Below the pieces are notes generated by a model. It made no database searches, was not told where the DNA came from, and was given only the letters and a program-made list of their open reading frames with translations. The translations under genes were made by a program, and so were the position numbers. Positions 1 through 8,519 of a DNA stretch of 64,000 bases are shown piece after piece; position 1 is the first letter of the stretch, and the number at the start of each line of letters is the position of its first letter. Source of the DNA: Acidobacteriota bacterium (GTDB taxonomy: Bacteria > Acidobacteriota > Vicinamibacteria > Vicinamibacterales > UBA823); assembly GCA_002730525.1 (NCBI GenBank), contig PCAK01000023.1, positions 1-64,000 of the forward strand, read 5' to 3'.

Positions 1-488
1 GGGCGGCGCGGTCGCCCGCCACGCCGGCGGCCCGGCAACGCTTGCAGCGGCACCGCGCCCGGACCCGCCTGTGGGGAAGCGGGCTGCCTGGACCTCGCCG
101 TCCTTGTCCTGATCTTGGCCGTTTTCGGCGCGGCGGTCTTCCGTCCGGTCGCCTTCAGCCTGGCGGCTTTCGACGTGGTGGTCCGCGAGCGCGCGGGCCT
201 CGTCTTTGCCGTCTTGGGCGTTCGGCCCTTCGATCGTGCCCTCTTCGATTTCGCGGAACTGGTGGACTTCGCGGGTTTCCCGACCCTCGACTTCGCGGTC
301 TTGCGCTTCGCGGCTGCCGACACTTGCGGCTTGCGGCGAGAGGCCGACTTCGCGGTCTTCTTCTTGGCCTTCGGCTTCTTCAGGCCCGCGCGACCACGTG
401 CCGCCTTGGCTCGGGCAGAACGCGAGGTCGTCTTCCGCGCTCCGCTCGCCGCCTTGCGGCGTGTCGACTTCGAGGGTTTCTTGGCCAT
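1..488 (-). CDS. Lys/Ala-rich histone H1-like protein (3' end outside window)
   Basis: Reading leftward from the ATG at 488-486, a frame stays open for 162 codons to the window edge with no stop. The product begins MAKKPSKSTRRKAASGAR and continues as Lys/Ala/Ser/Arg repeats of the KTAKS or AKSKR type, like bacterial histone H1-like DNA-compacting proteins. The codons are rich in AAG and GCG, as expected for a real high-GC gene. The last 25 or so residues seen are less Lys-rich (Pro/Gly/Arg), so another segment may follow. It is divergent from rpsA. Nucleoid binding is inferred from composition only. It could instead be a basic tail attached to a longer protein. Confidence 0.6.
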   Translation of the reverse strand, partial: MAKKPSKSTRRKAASGARKTTSRSARAKAARGRAGLKKPKAKKKTAKSASRRKPQVSAAAKRKTAKSRVGKPAKSTSSAKSKRARSKGRTPKTAKTRPARSRTTTSKAARLKATGRKTAAPKTAKIRTRTARSRQPASPQAGPGAVPLQALPGRRRGGRPRR

Positions 489-552
489 TGTCGCGTCTTC
501 GATCCGGCCGGTTCAGGCGGTCAGGTGCGTGGCGCAAGAGCGCCGACGTGGC

Positions 553-582
553 TTGACGCCTGATCGCTAAGTATTGTATAGT
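553..582 (+). promoter_or_regulatory. Sigma70-type promoter of rpsA
   Basis: TTGACG (553-558), an 18-base spacer and TATAGT (577-582) form a near-consensus promoter. The predicted start of transcription is near 589, leaving a leader of about 95 bases before the rpsA ATG at 685. An upstream in-frame ATG at 574 overlaps the -10 box, so it would not be in the mRNA. Confidence 0.7.
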
Positions 583-684
583 CTGTATCTTATCGCAAAT
601 CCGGTGGGCCTCACTGAGCACGCGACGATGCGGTTCGGGGAGCGCGGCCACCTGAAAATCTTGCTAGAGGAGGATCGGCAACGC

Positions 685-2442
685 ATGGCGAGCGCAGACG
701 AAACGGTCAACGTCGAACCCATTCAAGGAGGTGCTACTGAAGTGGCCGTGAGCTCCGAGCCGGATGTCATCCAGACCGACGAGGCTGGGATGGACCCGCA
801 GGAGTATGCCCGCCTGGTCGCTCTGTACGACAGCAGCTTCCGCAACATCGCCGAGGGCGAAGTCATCAAAGGTACCGTCCTGCAGGTCTCGGGCTCGGAG
901 GTCATCGTCGACGTCGGATACAAGTCCGAGGGCATGATCGCGCTCGACGAGTTCCGGGATGAGAACGGCGAGGTGATGGTCCAGACCGGCGACCTGGTCG
1001 ATGTCCTCCTGGAGCGCACCGAGGACCGCGAGGGCCACATCGTGCTCTCGCGCGAAAAAGCCGAGAAGATGAAGATCTGGGACGAGGTCGAGAAGGCCTA
1101 TGCCGAGCGCAAGGTCGTCATCGGTCGCGTCATCGAGCGGATCAAGGGCGGACTCGCGGTGGACATCGGCGTCCGCGCGTTCCTGCCCGGTTCGCAGATT
1201 GACGTGCGACCCGTCCGGAATCTCGACTCGCTGCGGGGGCAGGAGCTCCGCATGCGGGTCATCAAGGTCAACAAGAAGCGCGGCAATATCGTGCTCTCCC
1301 GCAAGGCACTCCTCGAAGAGGAGAACGCGGAGAAGAAGACCCAGACCTTGGCCACGCTCGTCGAGGGCAAGGTGCTGCAAGGCGTCGTGAAGAACCTCAC
1401 CGATTACGGCGCGTTCATCGACCTGGGGGGGCTCGACGGACTGCTGCACATCACCGACATGTCGTGGGGGCGCGTGTCCCATCCGTCCGAGTTGTTCAAG
1501 GTGAACGACGAGGTCGAAGTGATCGTGCTGAAGTTCGACCCGGCGACCGAGCGGGTGTCGCTGGGCTACAAGCAGCTCATCGCCGATCCGTGGACGGTCG
1601 TGGCCGAGCGCTATCCGGCCGGTGGCCTGGTCAGCGGCAAGGTGGTGAGCCTGACGGATTATGGCGCCTTCGTCGAGCTGGAGCCGGGCGTCGAGGGCCT
1701 GATTCACGTTTCCGAGATGTCGTGGAGCAAGCGGGTCAAGCATCCGTCGAAGATTCTCAGCGTCGGCGATATCGTCGAGACGAAGGTGCTAGGCGTCGAC
1801 TCGCAGGCCCGGCGCATCTCGCTCGGTCTCAAGCAGATCGGGGCCAACCCCTGGCTCGAGCTGGCCGAGAAGTATCCGGTCGGTACGCGGATCAACGGCG
1901 CGGTGCGCAACCTCACCGAGTTCGGCGCGTTCGTCGAGGTCGAGGAGGGCATCGACGGGCTGATTCACATCTCCGACATGTCCTGGAGCAAGCGGCTGAA
2001 GCACCCGTCCGAGGCGCTGAAGAAGGGCGACACGGTTGAGGCGATGGTGCTGAACGTGGACGCCGAGAACCAGCGTCTCTCCCTGGGGCTGAAGCAGTTG
2101 GCCACCGACATCTGGGATGAGTTCTTCGCCAATCACAAGGCCGGCAATGTCATCGAGGGCAAGGTCGTGCGCATGACCAACTTCGGCGCCTTCGTGGAGC
2201 TTGCCGACGGCATCGAAGGGCTCATTCACGTCTCGGAGTTCGACGACAGCCACGGCGAGGAAAAGGTCGAGCTCCAGGTGGACGAGTCGTACAGCATGAA
2301 GATCATCAAGCTGAGCCCGGCCGATCGGAAGATCGGACTGAGCATCCGTGCACTCAAGTCCGACGAAGAGCACGACTGGGAGTCCTACAGCACGTCGAGC
2401 AGCTCAGTAACGCTCGGCGATCACATGAAGCGGAGCGAGTAG
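685..2442 (+). CDS. rpsA: 30S ribosomal protein S1
   Basis: This mRNA-binding protein of the small ribosomal subunit helps unfold and place mRNA during initiation. The 585-residue product has six S1 (OB-fold) repeats starting near residues 56, 142, 227, 312, 399 and 486. Repeats 3 to 5 carry the typical DYGAFV / GLIHISDMSW signature. The start at 685 is chosen because AGAGGAGG lies 11 bases upstream and the promoter at 553-582 excludes the earlier in-frame ATG at 574. An IHF/HU gene follows, as in the rpsA-ihfB pair of many Gram-negative bacteria. Six repeats is the usual number for Gram-negative S1. Confidence 0.97.
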   Translation: MASADETVNVEPIQGGATEVAVSSEPDVIQTDEAGMDPQEYARLVALYDSSFRNIAEGEVIKGTVLQVSGSEVIVDVGYKSEGMIALDEFRDENGEVMVQTGDLVDVLLERTEDREGHIVLSREKAEKMKIWDEVEKAYAERKVVIGRVIERIKGGLAVDIGVRAFLPGSQIDVRPVRNLDSLRGQELRMRVIKVNKKRGNIVLSRKALLEEENAEKKTQTLATLVEGKVLQGVVKNLTDYGAFIDLGGLDGLLHITDMSWGRVSHPSELFKVNDEVEVIVLKFDPATERVSLGYKQLIADPWTVVAERYPAGGLVSGKVVSLTDYGAFVELEPGVEGLIHVSEMSWSKRVKHPSKILSVGDIVETKVLGVDSQARRISLGLKQIGANPWLELAEKYPVGTRINGAVRNLTEFGAFVEVEEGIDGLIHISDMSWSKRLKHPSEALKKGDTVEAMVLNVDAENQRLSLGLKQLATDIWDEFFANHKAGNVIEGKVVRMTNFGAFVELADGIEGLIHVSEFDDSHGEEKVELQVDESYSMKIIKLSPADRKIGLSIRALKSDEEHDWESYSTSSSSVTLGDHMKRSE

Positions 2443-2494
2443 GCGCGTCGATCGCCGCCGCCGGCGACTGTCCGGTTGGCGAGCAGGAGGCAGC

Positions 2495-2842
2495 ATGACG
2501 AAGGCGGAGCTTGTCGAGGAGGTCTCCCGTGTGTCCGACCTCACGAAGAAGCATTCCGAGGTGATCGTCGATACGGTCTTCAAGAGCATCATCACCGCGC
2601 TGCATCGCGGCGAGAAGATCGAGTTGCGCGGCTTCGGCAGCTTCCGGCTCCGGCAACGCGAACCCCGCAAGGGGCGGAATCCCAAGACAGGCGACAAGGT
2701 TGATGTGCCGCCGAAGAAGGTGCCGTACTTCAAGCCAGGCAAGGGGCTCAAGGAGCTCATCAACCGGGCGTCCGAAGCGACACCCCCGGTGACGCCGACG
2801 CCGCCGACCCCAGTGCCCGGCACCGGCCTTCCCCAGTACTGA
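2495..2842 (+). CDS. Integration host factor / HU family DNA-binding protein
   Basis: This is a small DNA-bending protein that probably acts as a dimer on the nucleoid. The first 92 or so of 115 residues are the HU/IHF fold: N-terminal helices (MTKAELVEEVS), then GFGSFRLRQREPRKGRNP, the conserved DNA-contacting beta-arm with its GRNPKTG tip. A Pro/Thr-rich tail of about 20 residues follows and is not part of the fold. An AGGAGG motif sits just upstream of the ATG. The position after rpsA matches ihfB, but the sequence alone does not separate IHF-beta from HU. Confidence 0.93.
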   Translation: MTKAELVEEVSRVSDLTKKHSEVIVDTVFKSIITALHRGEKIELRGFGSFRLRQREPRKGRNPKTGDKVDVPPKKVPYFKPGKGLKELINRASEATPPVTPTPPTPVPGTGLPQY

Positions 2843-2859
2843 GTCGTCTTTGATCTCGG

Positions 2860-2875
2860 CGCCGCCTGGGCGGCG
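2860..2875 (+). terminator. Short GC-rich stem-loop after the IHF/HU gene
   Basis: CGCCGC, loop CTGG, GCGGCG. A six-pair stem in the 53-base gap before the HIT gene. No T-tract follows, so it may be a weak terminator, a processing site or chance. Confidence 0.25.
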
Positions 2876-2895
2876 TCGCGGTCGCCCCGTCTGCT

Positions 2896-3384
2896 GTGGA
2901 ACGGCTCTGGTCTCCCTGGAGATTCTCCTACGTGTCGGGCATCGATCAACGACCCGAGGGCTGCGTGTTCTGCGATGCCGCGGCCCAGCCGGACGCGCCG
3001 CTCGTCGTCTTCCGCGGTGTCGCGTCTTACGTCATTCTCAATCTCTACCCCTACACCAACGGCCATCTGATGGTGATTCCGGCCCGGCACGTCGCGAGCC
3101 TGGCGGCGACCACGGCCGCGGAGCGTGCCGAGATGATGGAGTTGACGCAGCTCGCCGAGCGGGCCCTCGGTGAGGCGTACCGGCCGGACGGGATGAACGT
3201 CGGGATCAATCTGGGCCGGGCCGGTGGCGCCGGCATCGTCGACCACCTGCACATGCACGTTGTGCCGCGCTGGGACGGCGACACGAACTTCATGACTTCG
3301 GTGGCGGAGTCGCGAGTCCTGCCCGAGACGCTGGAACGCTCGGCCGAGAAGCTGCGGCCGCTCTTCGCCAAGCTGGCGCGTTGA
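2896..3384 (+). CDS. HIT family nucleotide hydrolase/phosphorylase
   Basis: The 162-residue protein has a CVFC pair near residue 24 (a zinc site typical of the Ap4A phosphorylase-like HIT branch), NLYPYTNGHLMVIP in the middle, and the triad HLHMHVVPRW near residue 118. The central histidine of that triad forms the nucleotidyl intermediate. It probably hydrolyses or phosphorolyses AMP-containing dinucleotides or adenylated metabolites; the substrate cannot be read from sequence. The start is GTG (VERLWSPWRF), which fits the family's usual N-terminus (LWSPWR). It is convergent with the acyl-CoA dehydrogenase gene. Confidence 0.93.
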   Translation: MERLWSPWRFSYVSGIDQRPEGCVFCDAAAQPDAPLVVFRGVASYVILNLYPYTNGHLMVIPARHVASLAATTAAERAEMMELTQLAERALGEAYRPDGMNVGINLGRAGGAGIVDHLHMHVVPRWDGDTNFMTSVAESRVLPETLERSAEKLRPLFAKLAR

Positions 3385-3395
3385 CGATGGAGTAG

Positions 3396-3465
3396 GGCAG
3401 GGCTTGCCCCTTCCGACAGCTCTGATGATGACGGGGCCTCCAGCGGAGCGGGGAGCAGCCCTGCC
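3396..3465. terminator. Inverted repeat between convergent genes
   Basis: GGCAGGGCT (3396-3404) and AGCCCTGCC (3457-3465) are perfect 9-base arms separated by 52 bases, in the 111-base gap between two convergent genes. It may act as a bidirectional terminator or mRNA end barrier. The long loop and lack of a T-tract keep confidence low. Confidence 0.35.
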
Positions 3466-3495
3466 TGGGCGAGCCGCAGGCGAAGCCCTGAGCCT

Positions 3496-4659
3496 TCAGC
3501 CCTTGCTCAGAATCTGCTTCGCGATCGTCTGCAGCTGCAGGTTCGACGTGCCTTCGTAGATCTGGCCGATCTTGGCGTCGCGGTACAGTTTCTCGACCGG
3601 GTAGTCCTTGACGTAGCCGTAGCCACCGAACAGCTGCACGGCCAGCGACGTGACCCGTTCGGCGACCTCCGACGAGAAGAGCTTGCAGATGGCGGCCTCG
3701 GTCAGAAACGGCTCGCCGGCGTCGCGCCGCCGCGCGGCGTTGTACACCGTGAGTCGTGCGGCCTCCAGTTCGGTCGCGGCCTTCGCGAGCTGGAACTGGA
3801 CGCCCTGAAAATCCGCGACGGGGCGACCGAACTGCTTCCGCTCCTGCGTGTAGGCGATGGCGTGCTGGAGCGCGCCATCGGCCAGGCCGATCATCTGCGC
3901 ACCGATACCGATGCGACCCTCGTTCAGCGTCTCGATGGCGACCTTGTATCCCTGGCCGACCTCGCCGAGCACCTGACCGGTCGGCACATGGCAGTTGTCG
4001 AGCAGAAGTTCGCACGTGCTGCTCGCGCGGATCCCGAGCTTGTCTTCCTTGGCGCCGACGGTGAAGCCCGGTGCGCCGCGCTCGATGATGAACGCGGTAA
4101 TCCCGCGATACCCCGCATCGGGGTTGACGTTCGCAAAGACGACGAACACGTCCGCCTCGGCGGCGTTCGTGATCCAGAGCTTGCGGCCGGTCAGGTCGAA
4201 GCCGTCACCCCGTTCGACTCCGCGGGTGGCCATGGCGAACGCGTCGCTGCCCGACCCGGCCTCCGAGAGCGCGTAGGCGCCGACGGTGTCGGCGGCCAGG
4301 CGCGGGAGGTAGCGCGACTGCACCTCATTCCGACCCCAGCGGCGAATGGCGTTGACCACCAGTGTGTTCTGCACGTCGACGAGCACCCCGATCGCCGGGT
4401 CGACCCGCGACAGGGCTTCGACTACCAGCACGGCGTGGAAGAACCTGGCGTTGCCTCCACCCAGGGCCTCGGGCACCTCGATGCCCATCACGTCCAGCGC
4501 GAACAGCCCGTCGATCAGTGTGCGCGGAATGGTCTGTTGCTCGTCCATCTCACGGACGAGCGGCCGGATCTCGCCCTCGGCGAACGCGCGGACACTGTCG
4601 CGCAGCAGCCGTTCGTCTTCGGTGAGCGTCGTGAGTGGTGCCGGGGACTCGACGGGCAT
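3496..4659 (-). CDS. Acyl-CoA dehydrogenase
   Basis: This flavoenzyme makes the alpha,beta double bond of acyl-CoA in fatty or branched-acid oxidation. The protein has 387 residues, the normal family length. It shows the FAD-site segment YALSEAGSGSDA, the central WITNA strand and the C-terminal GQIYEGTSNLQLQTIA, in which the Glu is the catalytic base of the butyryl-CoA/short-chain type. The start is the ATG at 4659 (MPVESPAP); an upstream in-frame ATG at 4710 would add 17 unlikely residues. Together with the crotonase at 46471 and the mutase genes it suggests active acyl-CoA catabolism. The exact chain specificity is not predictable. Confidence 0.95.
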   Translation of the reverse strand: MPVESPAPLTTLTEDERLLRDSVRAFAEGEIRPLVREMDEQQTIPRTLIDGLFALDVMGIEVPEALGGGNARFFHAVLVVEALSRVDPAIGVLVDVQNTLVVNAIRRWGRNEVQSRYLPRLAADTVGAYALSEAGSGSDAFAMATRGVERGDGFDLTGRKLWITNAAEADVFVVFANVNPDAGYRGITAFIIERGAPGFTVGAKEDKLGIRASSTCELLLDNCHVPTGQVLGEVGQGYKVAIETLNEGRIGIGAQMIGLADGALQHAIAYTQERKQFGRPVADFQGVQFQLAKAATELEAARLTVYNAARRRDAGEPFLTEAAICKLFSSEVAERVTSLAVQLFGGYGYVKDYPVEKLYRDAKIGQIYEGTSNLQLQTIAKQILSKG

Positions 4660-4719
4660 GGTCACGAGCGCGAGGCGTTTCCGTCGGAACACGAGTGAGC
4701 CAGCCCACACCGCGCAGCG

Positions 4720-4750
4720 GGACTGGGCGCCAGTCCGAGAATGCTATCAT
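4720..4750 (+). promoter_or_regulatory. Palindrome plus extended -10 upstream of the VWFA gene
   Basis: GGACTGG / CCAGTCC (4720-4726 and 4730-4736, 3-base loop) lies where a -35 box should be. It is followed by the extended -10 TGCTATCAT (-10 at 4745-4750). The layout suggests an operator overlapping a promoter in the intergenic space between two divergent genes. No regulator is identified. Confidence 0.4.
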
Positions 4751-4793
4751 GGCGTCTAATAGGGACAGGACCGGTCACGAGGCCGAAAGATCG

Positions 4794-6842
4794 ATGAGAC
4801 GCTGGGTGTTTCTGACGATCGTGCTGGCGTGGGTGTCGACCCCGTCCGGCCAGGGTCAGGCTGCGTCACAGGAGCCCGAGGCAACTCCCCAGCAGGCTCA
4901 GGACGCGCCGCAGCAACCGGTCTTCCGCACCGGCGTCAACTTCGTCCGGGTCGACGTCATCGTCACCGACGACGACGACAATCCGGTTACCGAACTGACG
5001 ATCGACGACTTCGAAGTCTACGAGGATGACCAACTCCAGGCGCTCGAGACATTTCAGCTGGTCCAGATCACACCCGACTCGCTGATTGACGACCCGGTTC
5101 GCCCGATCCGCAACGAGTTCGACGAGGAACGCGAGGCGGCACGGCCCGACGTTCGGCTGTTCGCCATTTTCCTCGACGACTACCACGTGCGTCTGGGCGC
5201 GAGCCTGCGCGTCCGTGAACCGCTGATCGAGTTCGTCGAGTCGCTCGCACCGACCGACATGGTCGGCATCATGTATCCGCTGACGTCGTTGGTGGATCTG
5301 CGGATGACGCGGAACCACGCCGCCATCATCGAGGAGATCAAGCGGTTCCAGGGCCGCAAGTACGACTACGAGCCGCGGAATCAGTTCGAGTTCCAGTACG
5401 CGCGAGCGCCCGCCATGACGGTGGAGCAGATCCGGAACGAAGTTTCGCTGACCGGGCTGCGCGCGCTCGTGACCCGTCTCGGCGGGCTACGCGAGGGCCG
5501 GAAGTCGGTCATCCTCGTCAGCGAGGGCTTCACGAACATCCTGCCGCCGCAGATGCGCCGGACGGATGCGACCCAGCTCGCCGACCCCCGTCAGCAGAAC
5601 CCGTTCGTGACGAGTGGCAACCCCCGCGAACAGGCGATGCAGATGACGGCCGATCTGTCCTTGCAGACCGACCTGCAACGGCTGTTCGATGGGGCGAACC
5701 GGGCGAACACGTCGATCTACTCGCTGGATCCGCGCGGGTTGGCCTCGTTCGAGTTCGACATCAATGAAGGCGTCAGCTTCGGGAGCGATCGCAACACGCT
5801 GAACGCCACGATCAACACGCTGCGGTCGATCTCCGAGACGACCGACGGCTATGCCATCGTCAATACGAACGATCCCCGCCAGGGACTCCAGCGGGCGGTA
5901 CGCGACGCCAGCACGTACTATCTGCTCGGCTACAACTCGGCCGACGCGCCGGCTGATGGGAAGTTTCACGAGATCAAGGTGCGGGTGCCCGGCCATGACG
6001 TCGAGGTGCGGGCGCGCCGGGGCTTCTGGGCGATGTCACCGGAGGACCTCGAGCGGATCGAGACGACGTCCGCGGCGCCCGAGACGCCGTCCGAGGTCGA
6101 CCTGGCGCTGTCGCTGCTCGGCGCCCGACGGAACCAGCGGTTCGTGCAGACCTGGATCGGGATGGGCCAGGGTGACGATGGGCTCACGCGCGTGACCTTC
6201 GTCTGGCGCCCGGCGCCGCGCGTGCCGGGCCGGCGGCGGGCCGAGCCGGCGAAGGTCGGCCTGACCGTCAGTGGGAACGGTGGTGTCAGCGTCTTCCAGG
6301 GCGAGATTCCCGACGGGCCGGTGGTGCTCTCCGACGACGGCACAGCCGATCCGGGGTGGGCGGTCTTCGACGTCGCGCCGGGCGCGTTGCAGTTGGCGCT
6401 GTCGGTTCGCGGCGTCGGCGGCGGCGTCATCGACAACGACCTGCTGCACTTCAACGTTCAGGATTTCACCGGGACGGAGGTCACGCTCGGGTCGCCGCGG
6501 GTCTTCCGCGCGCAGAATGCGTTCGAGATGCGTCAGCTGCGAACCGATCCGAATCCGATTCCGGAGACCGGGCGGGAATTTCGACGCACCGACCGGCTGC
6601 TCGTTCACGTCGAGGCGTACGGGCCCGGGACGGCCGTGCCCGAGGTGACGGCGCGATTATTGAATCGCAGCGGCCAGTCGATGGCCGACCTGCCCGTCCA
6701 GGTCCCGACGGAGGCATCCGCGCCCTACGTACTCGATCTCCCGCTCGCGAGCCTGGCTCCCGGCGAGTACCTCATCTCGCTCACCGCGGCGATGGCCGAC
6801 GCGAGCGCCGAGCAGCTCATCGCCATTCGCGTGACGAGCTAG
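4794..6842 (+). CDS. Secreted VWFA-related acidobacterial-type protein
   Basis: The 682-residue protein has a signal peptide (MRRWVFLTIVLAWVSTPSG). A short beta-rich region (FRTGVNFVRVDVIVTDDDD, then ELTIDDFEVYEDD) follows, typical of the VWFA-related domain family that is expanded in Acidobacteria. A von Willebrand A-like domain spans roughly residues 115-410. Its metal-site loop reads FLDDYHVRLG rather than DxSxS, so the MIDAS looks degenerate. The C-terminal 250 residues are beta-rich with no recognised domain. The start at 4794 gives the signal peptide directly; an ATG at 4749 lies inside the predicted -10 box. It is probably periplasmic or extracellular with an adhesion or scaffold role; no substrate is known. 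Confidence 0.85.
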   Translation: MRRWVFLTIVLAWVSTPSGQGQAASQEPEATPQQAQDAPQQPVFRTGVNFVRVDVIVTDDDDNPVTELTIDDFEVYEDDQLQALETFQLVQITPDSLIDDPVRPIRNEFDEEREAARPDVRLFAIFLDDYHVRLGASLRVREPLIEFVESLAPTDMVGIMYPLTSLVDLRMTRNHAAIIEEIKRFQGRKYDYEPRNQFEFQYARAPAMTVEQIRNEVSLTGLRALVTRLGGLREGRKSVILVSEGFTNILPPQMRRTDATQLADPRQQNPFVTSGNPREQAMQMTADLSLQTDLQRLFDGANRANTSIYSLDPRGLASFEFDINEGVSFGSDRNTLNATINTLRSISETTDGYAIVNTNDPRQGLQRAVRDASTYYLLGYNSADAPADGKFHEIKVRVPGHDVEVRARRGFWAMSPEDLERIETTSAAPETPSEVDLALSLLGARRNQRFVQTWIGMGQGDDGLTRVTFVWRPAPRVPGRRRAEPAKVGLTVSGNGGVSVFQGEIPDGPVVLSDDGTADPGWAVFDVAPGALQLALSVRGVGGGVIDNDLLHFNVQDFTGTEVTLGSPRVFRAQNAFEMRQLRTDPNPIPETGREFRRTDRLLVHVEAYGPGTAVPEVTARLLNRSGQSMADLPVQVPTEASAPYVLDLPLASLAPGEYLISLTAAMADASAEQLIAIRVTS

Positions 6843-6843
6843 T

Positions 6844-6868
6844 AGCCCGCCGCCGGCGGTGGCGGGCT
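6844..6868 (+). terminator. Stem-loop after the VWFA gene
   Basis: AGCCCGCC (6844-6851) and GGCGGGCT (6861-6868) form a perfect eight-pair GC stem immediately after the stop codon, followed by CCTATT rather than a clean T-tract. It is a likely transcript end. Confidence 0.5.
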
Positions 6869-6921
6869 CCTATTCCCACGACAGACCCCGATTGACGCGG
6901 CGTCCGGCCACGGCGATCTCC

Positions 6922-6950
6922 ACAACAGGACGCCTCATGCGTGGTATATT
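6922..6950 (+). promoter_or_regulatory. Candidate gdhA promoter
   Basis: TATATT (6945-6950) is a good -10 in a GC-rich gap. The -35 position 17 bases upstream (ACAACA, 6922-6927) matches poorly. The leader to the gdhA ATG would be about 65 bases. Confidence 0.45.
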
Positions 6951-6984
6951 CGGAGGTTGTCACGCCTTCGAGGCGTACTCATAA

Positions 6985-8418
<1,434 letters not shown>

Positions 8419-8460
8419 GCCGGCCGAGGCGACCACGCGGCGGCGCGTTCTCAGGGTTCC

Positions 8461-8494
8461 CCGCGATGGGCCGGCGGTCGGCCGGCCCGCGCGG
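8461..8494 (+). terminator. Strong GC stem-loop between gdhA and the ATP-grasp gene
   Basis: GGGCCGGC (8468-8475) pairs with GCCGGCCC (8481-8488) around a 5-base loop. CCGCG (8461-8465) can pair with CGCGG (8490-8494) outside it. No T-tract follows. It could end gdhA transcripts or act as a leader structure for the gene starting at 8520. Confidence 0.45.
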
Positions 8495-8519
8495 GGCACC
8501 GTTCCCAAGGCTTTCCACC

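Noticed and set aside
42-570. Three overlapping forward frames before rpsA
   Set aside because: They are Arg/Gly/Pro-rich with no start signals, and the minus strand carries a coherent Lys/Ala-rich protein that explains the composition.
574-684. Longer N-terminus for ribosomal protein S1
   Set aside because: The ATG at 574 lies within the -10 region of the promoter, and a strong ribosome site precedes the ATG at 685.
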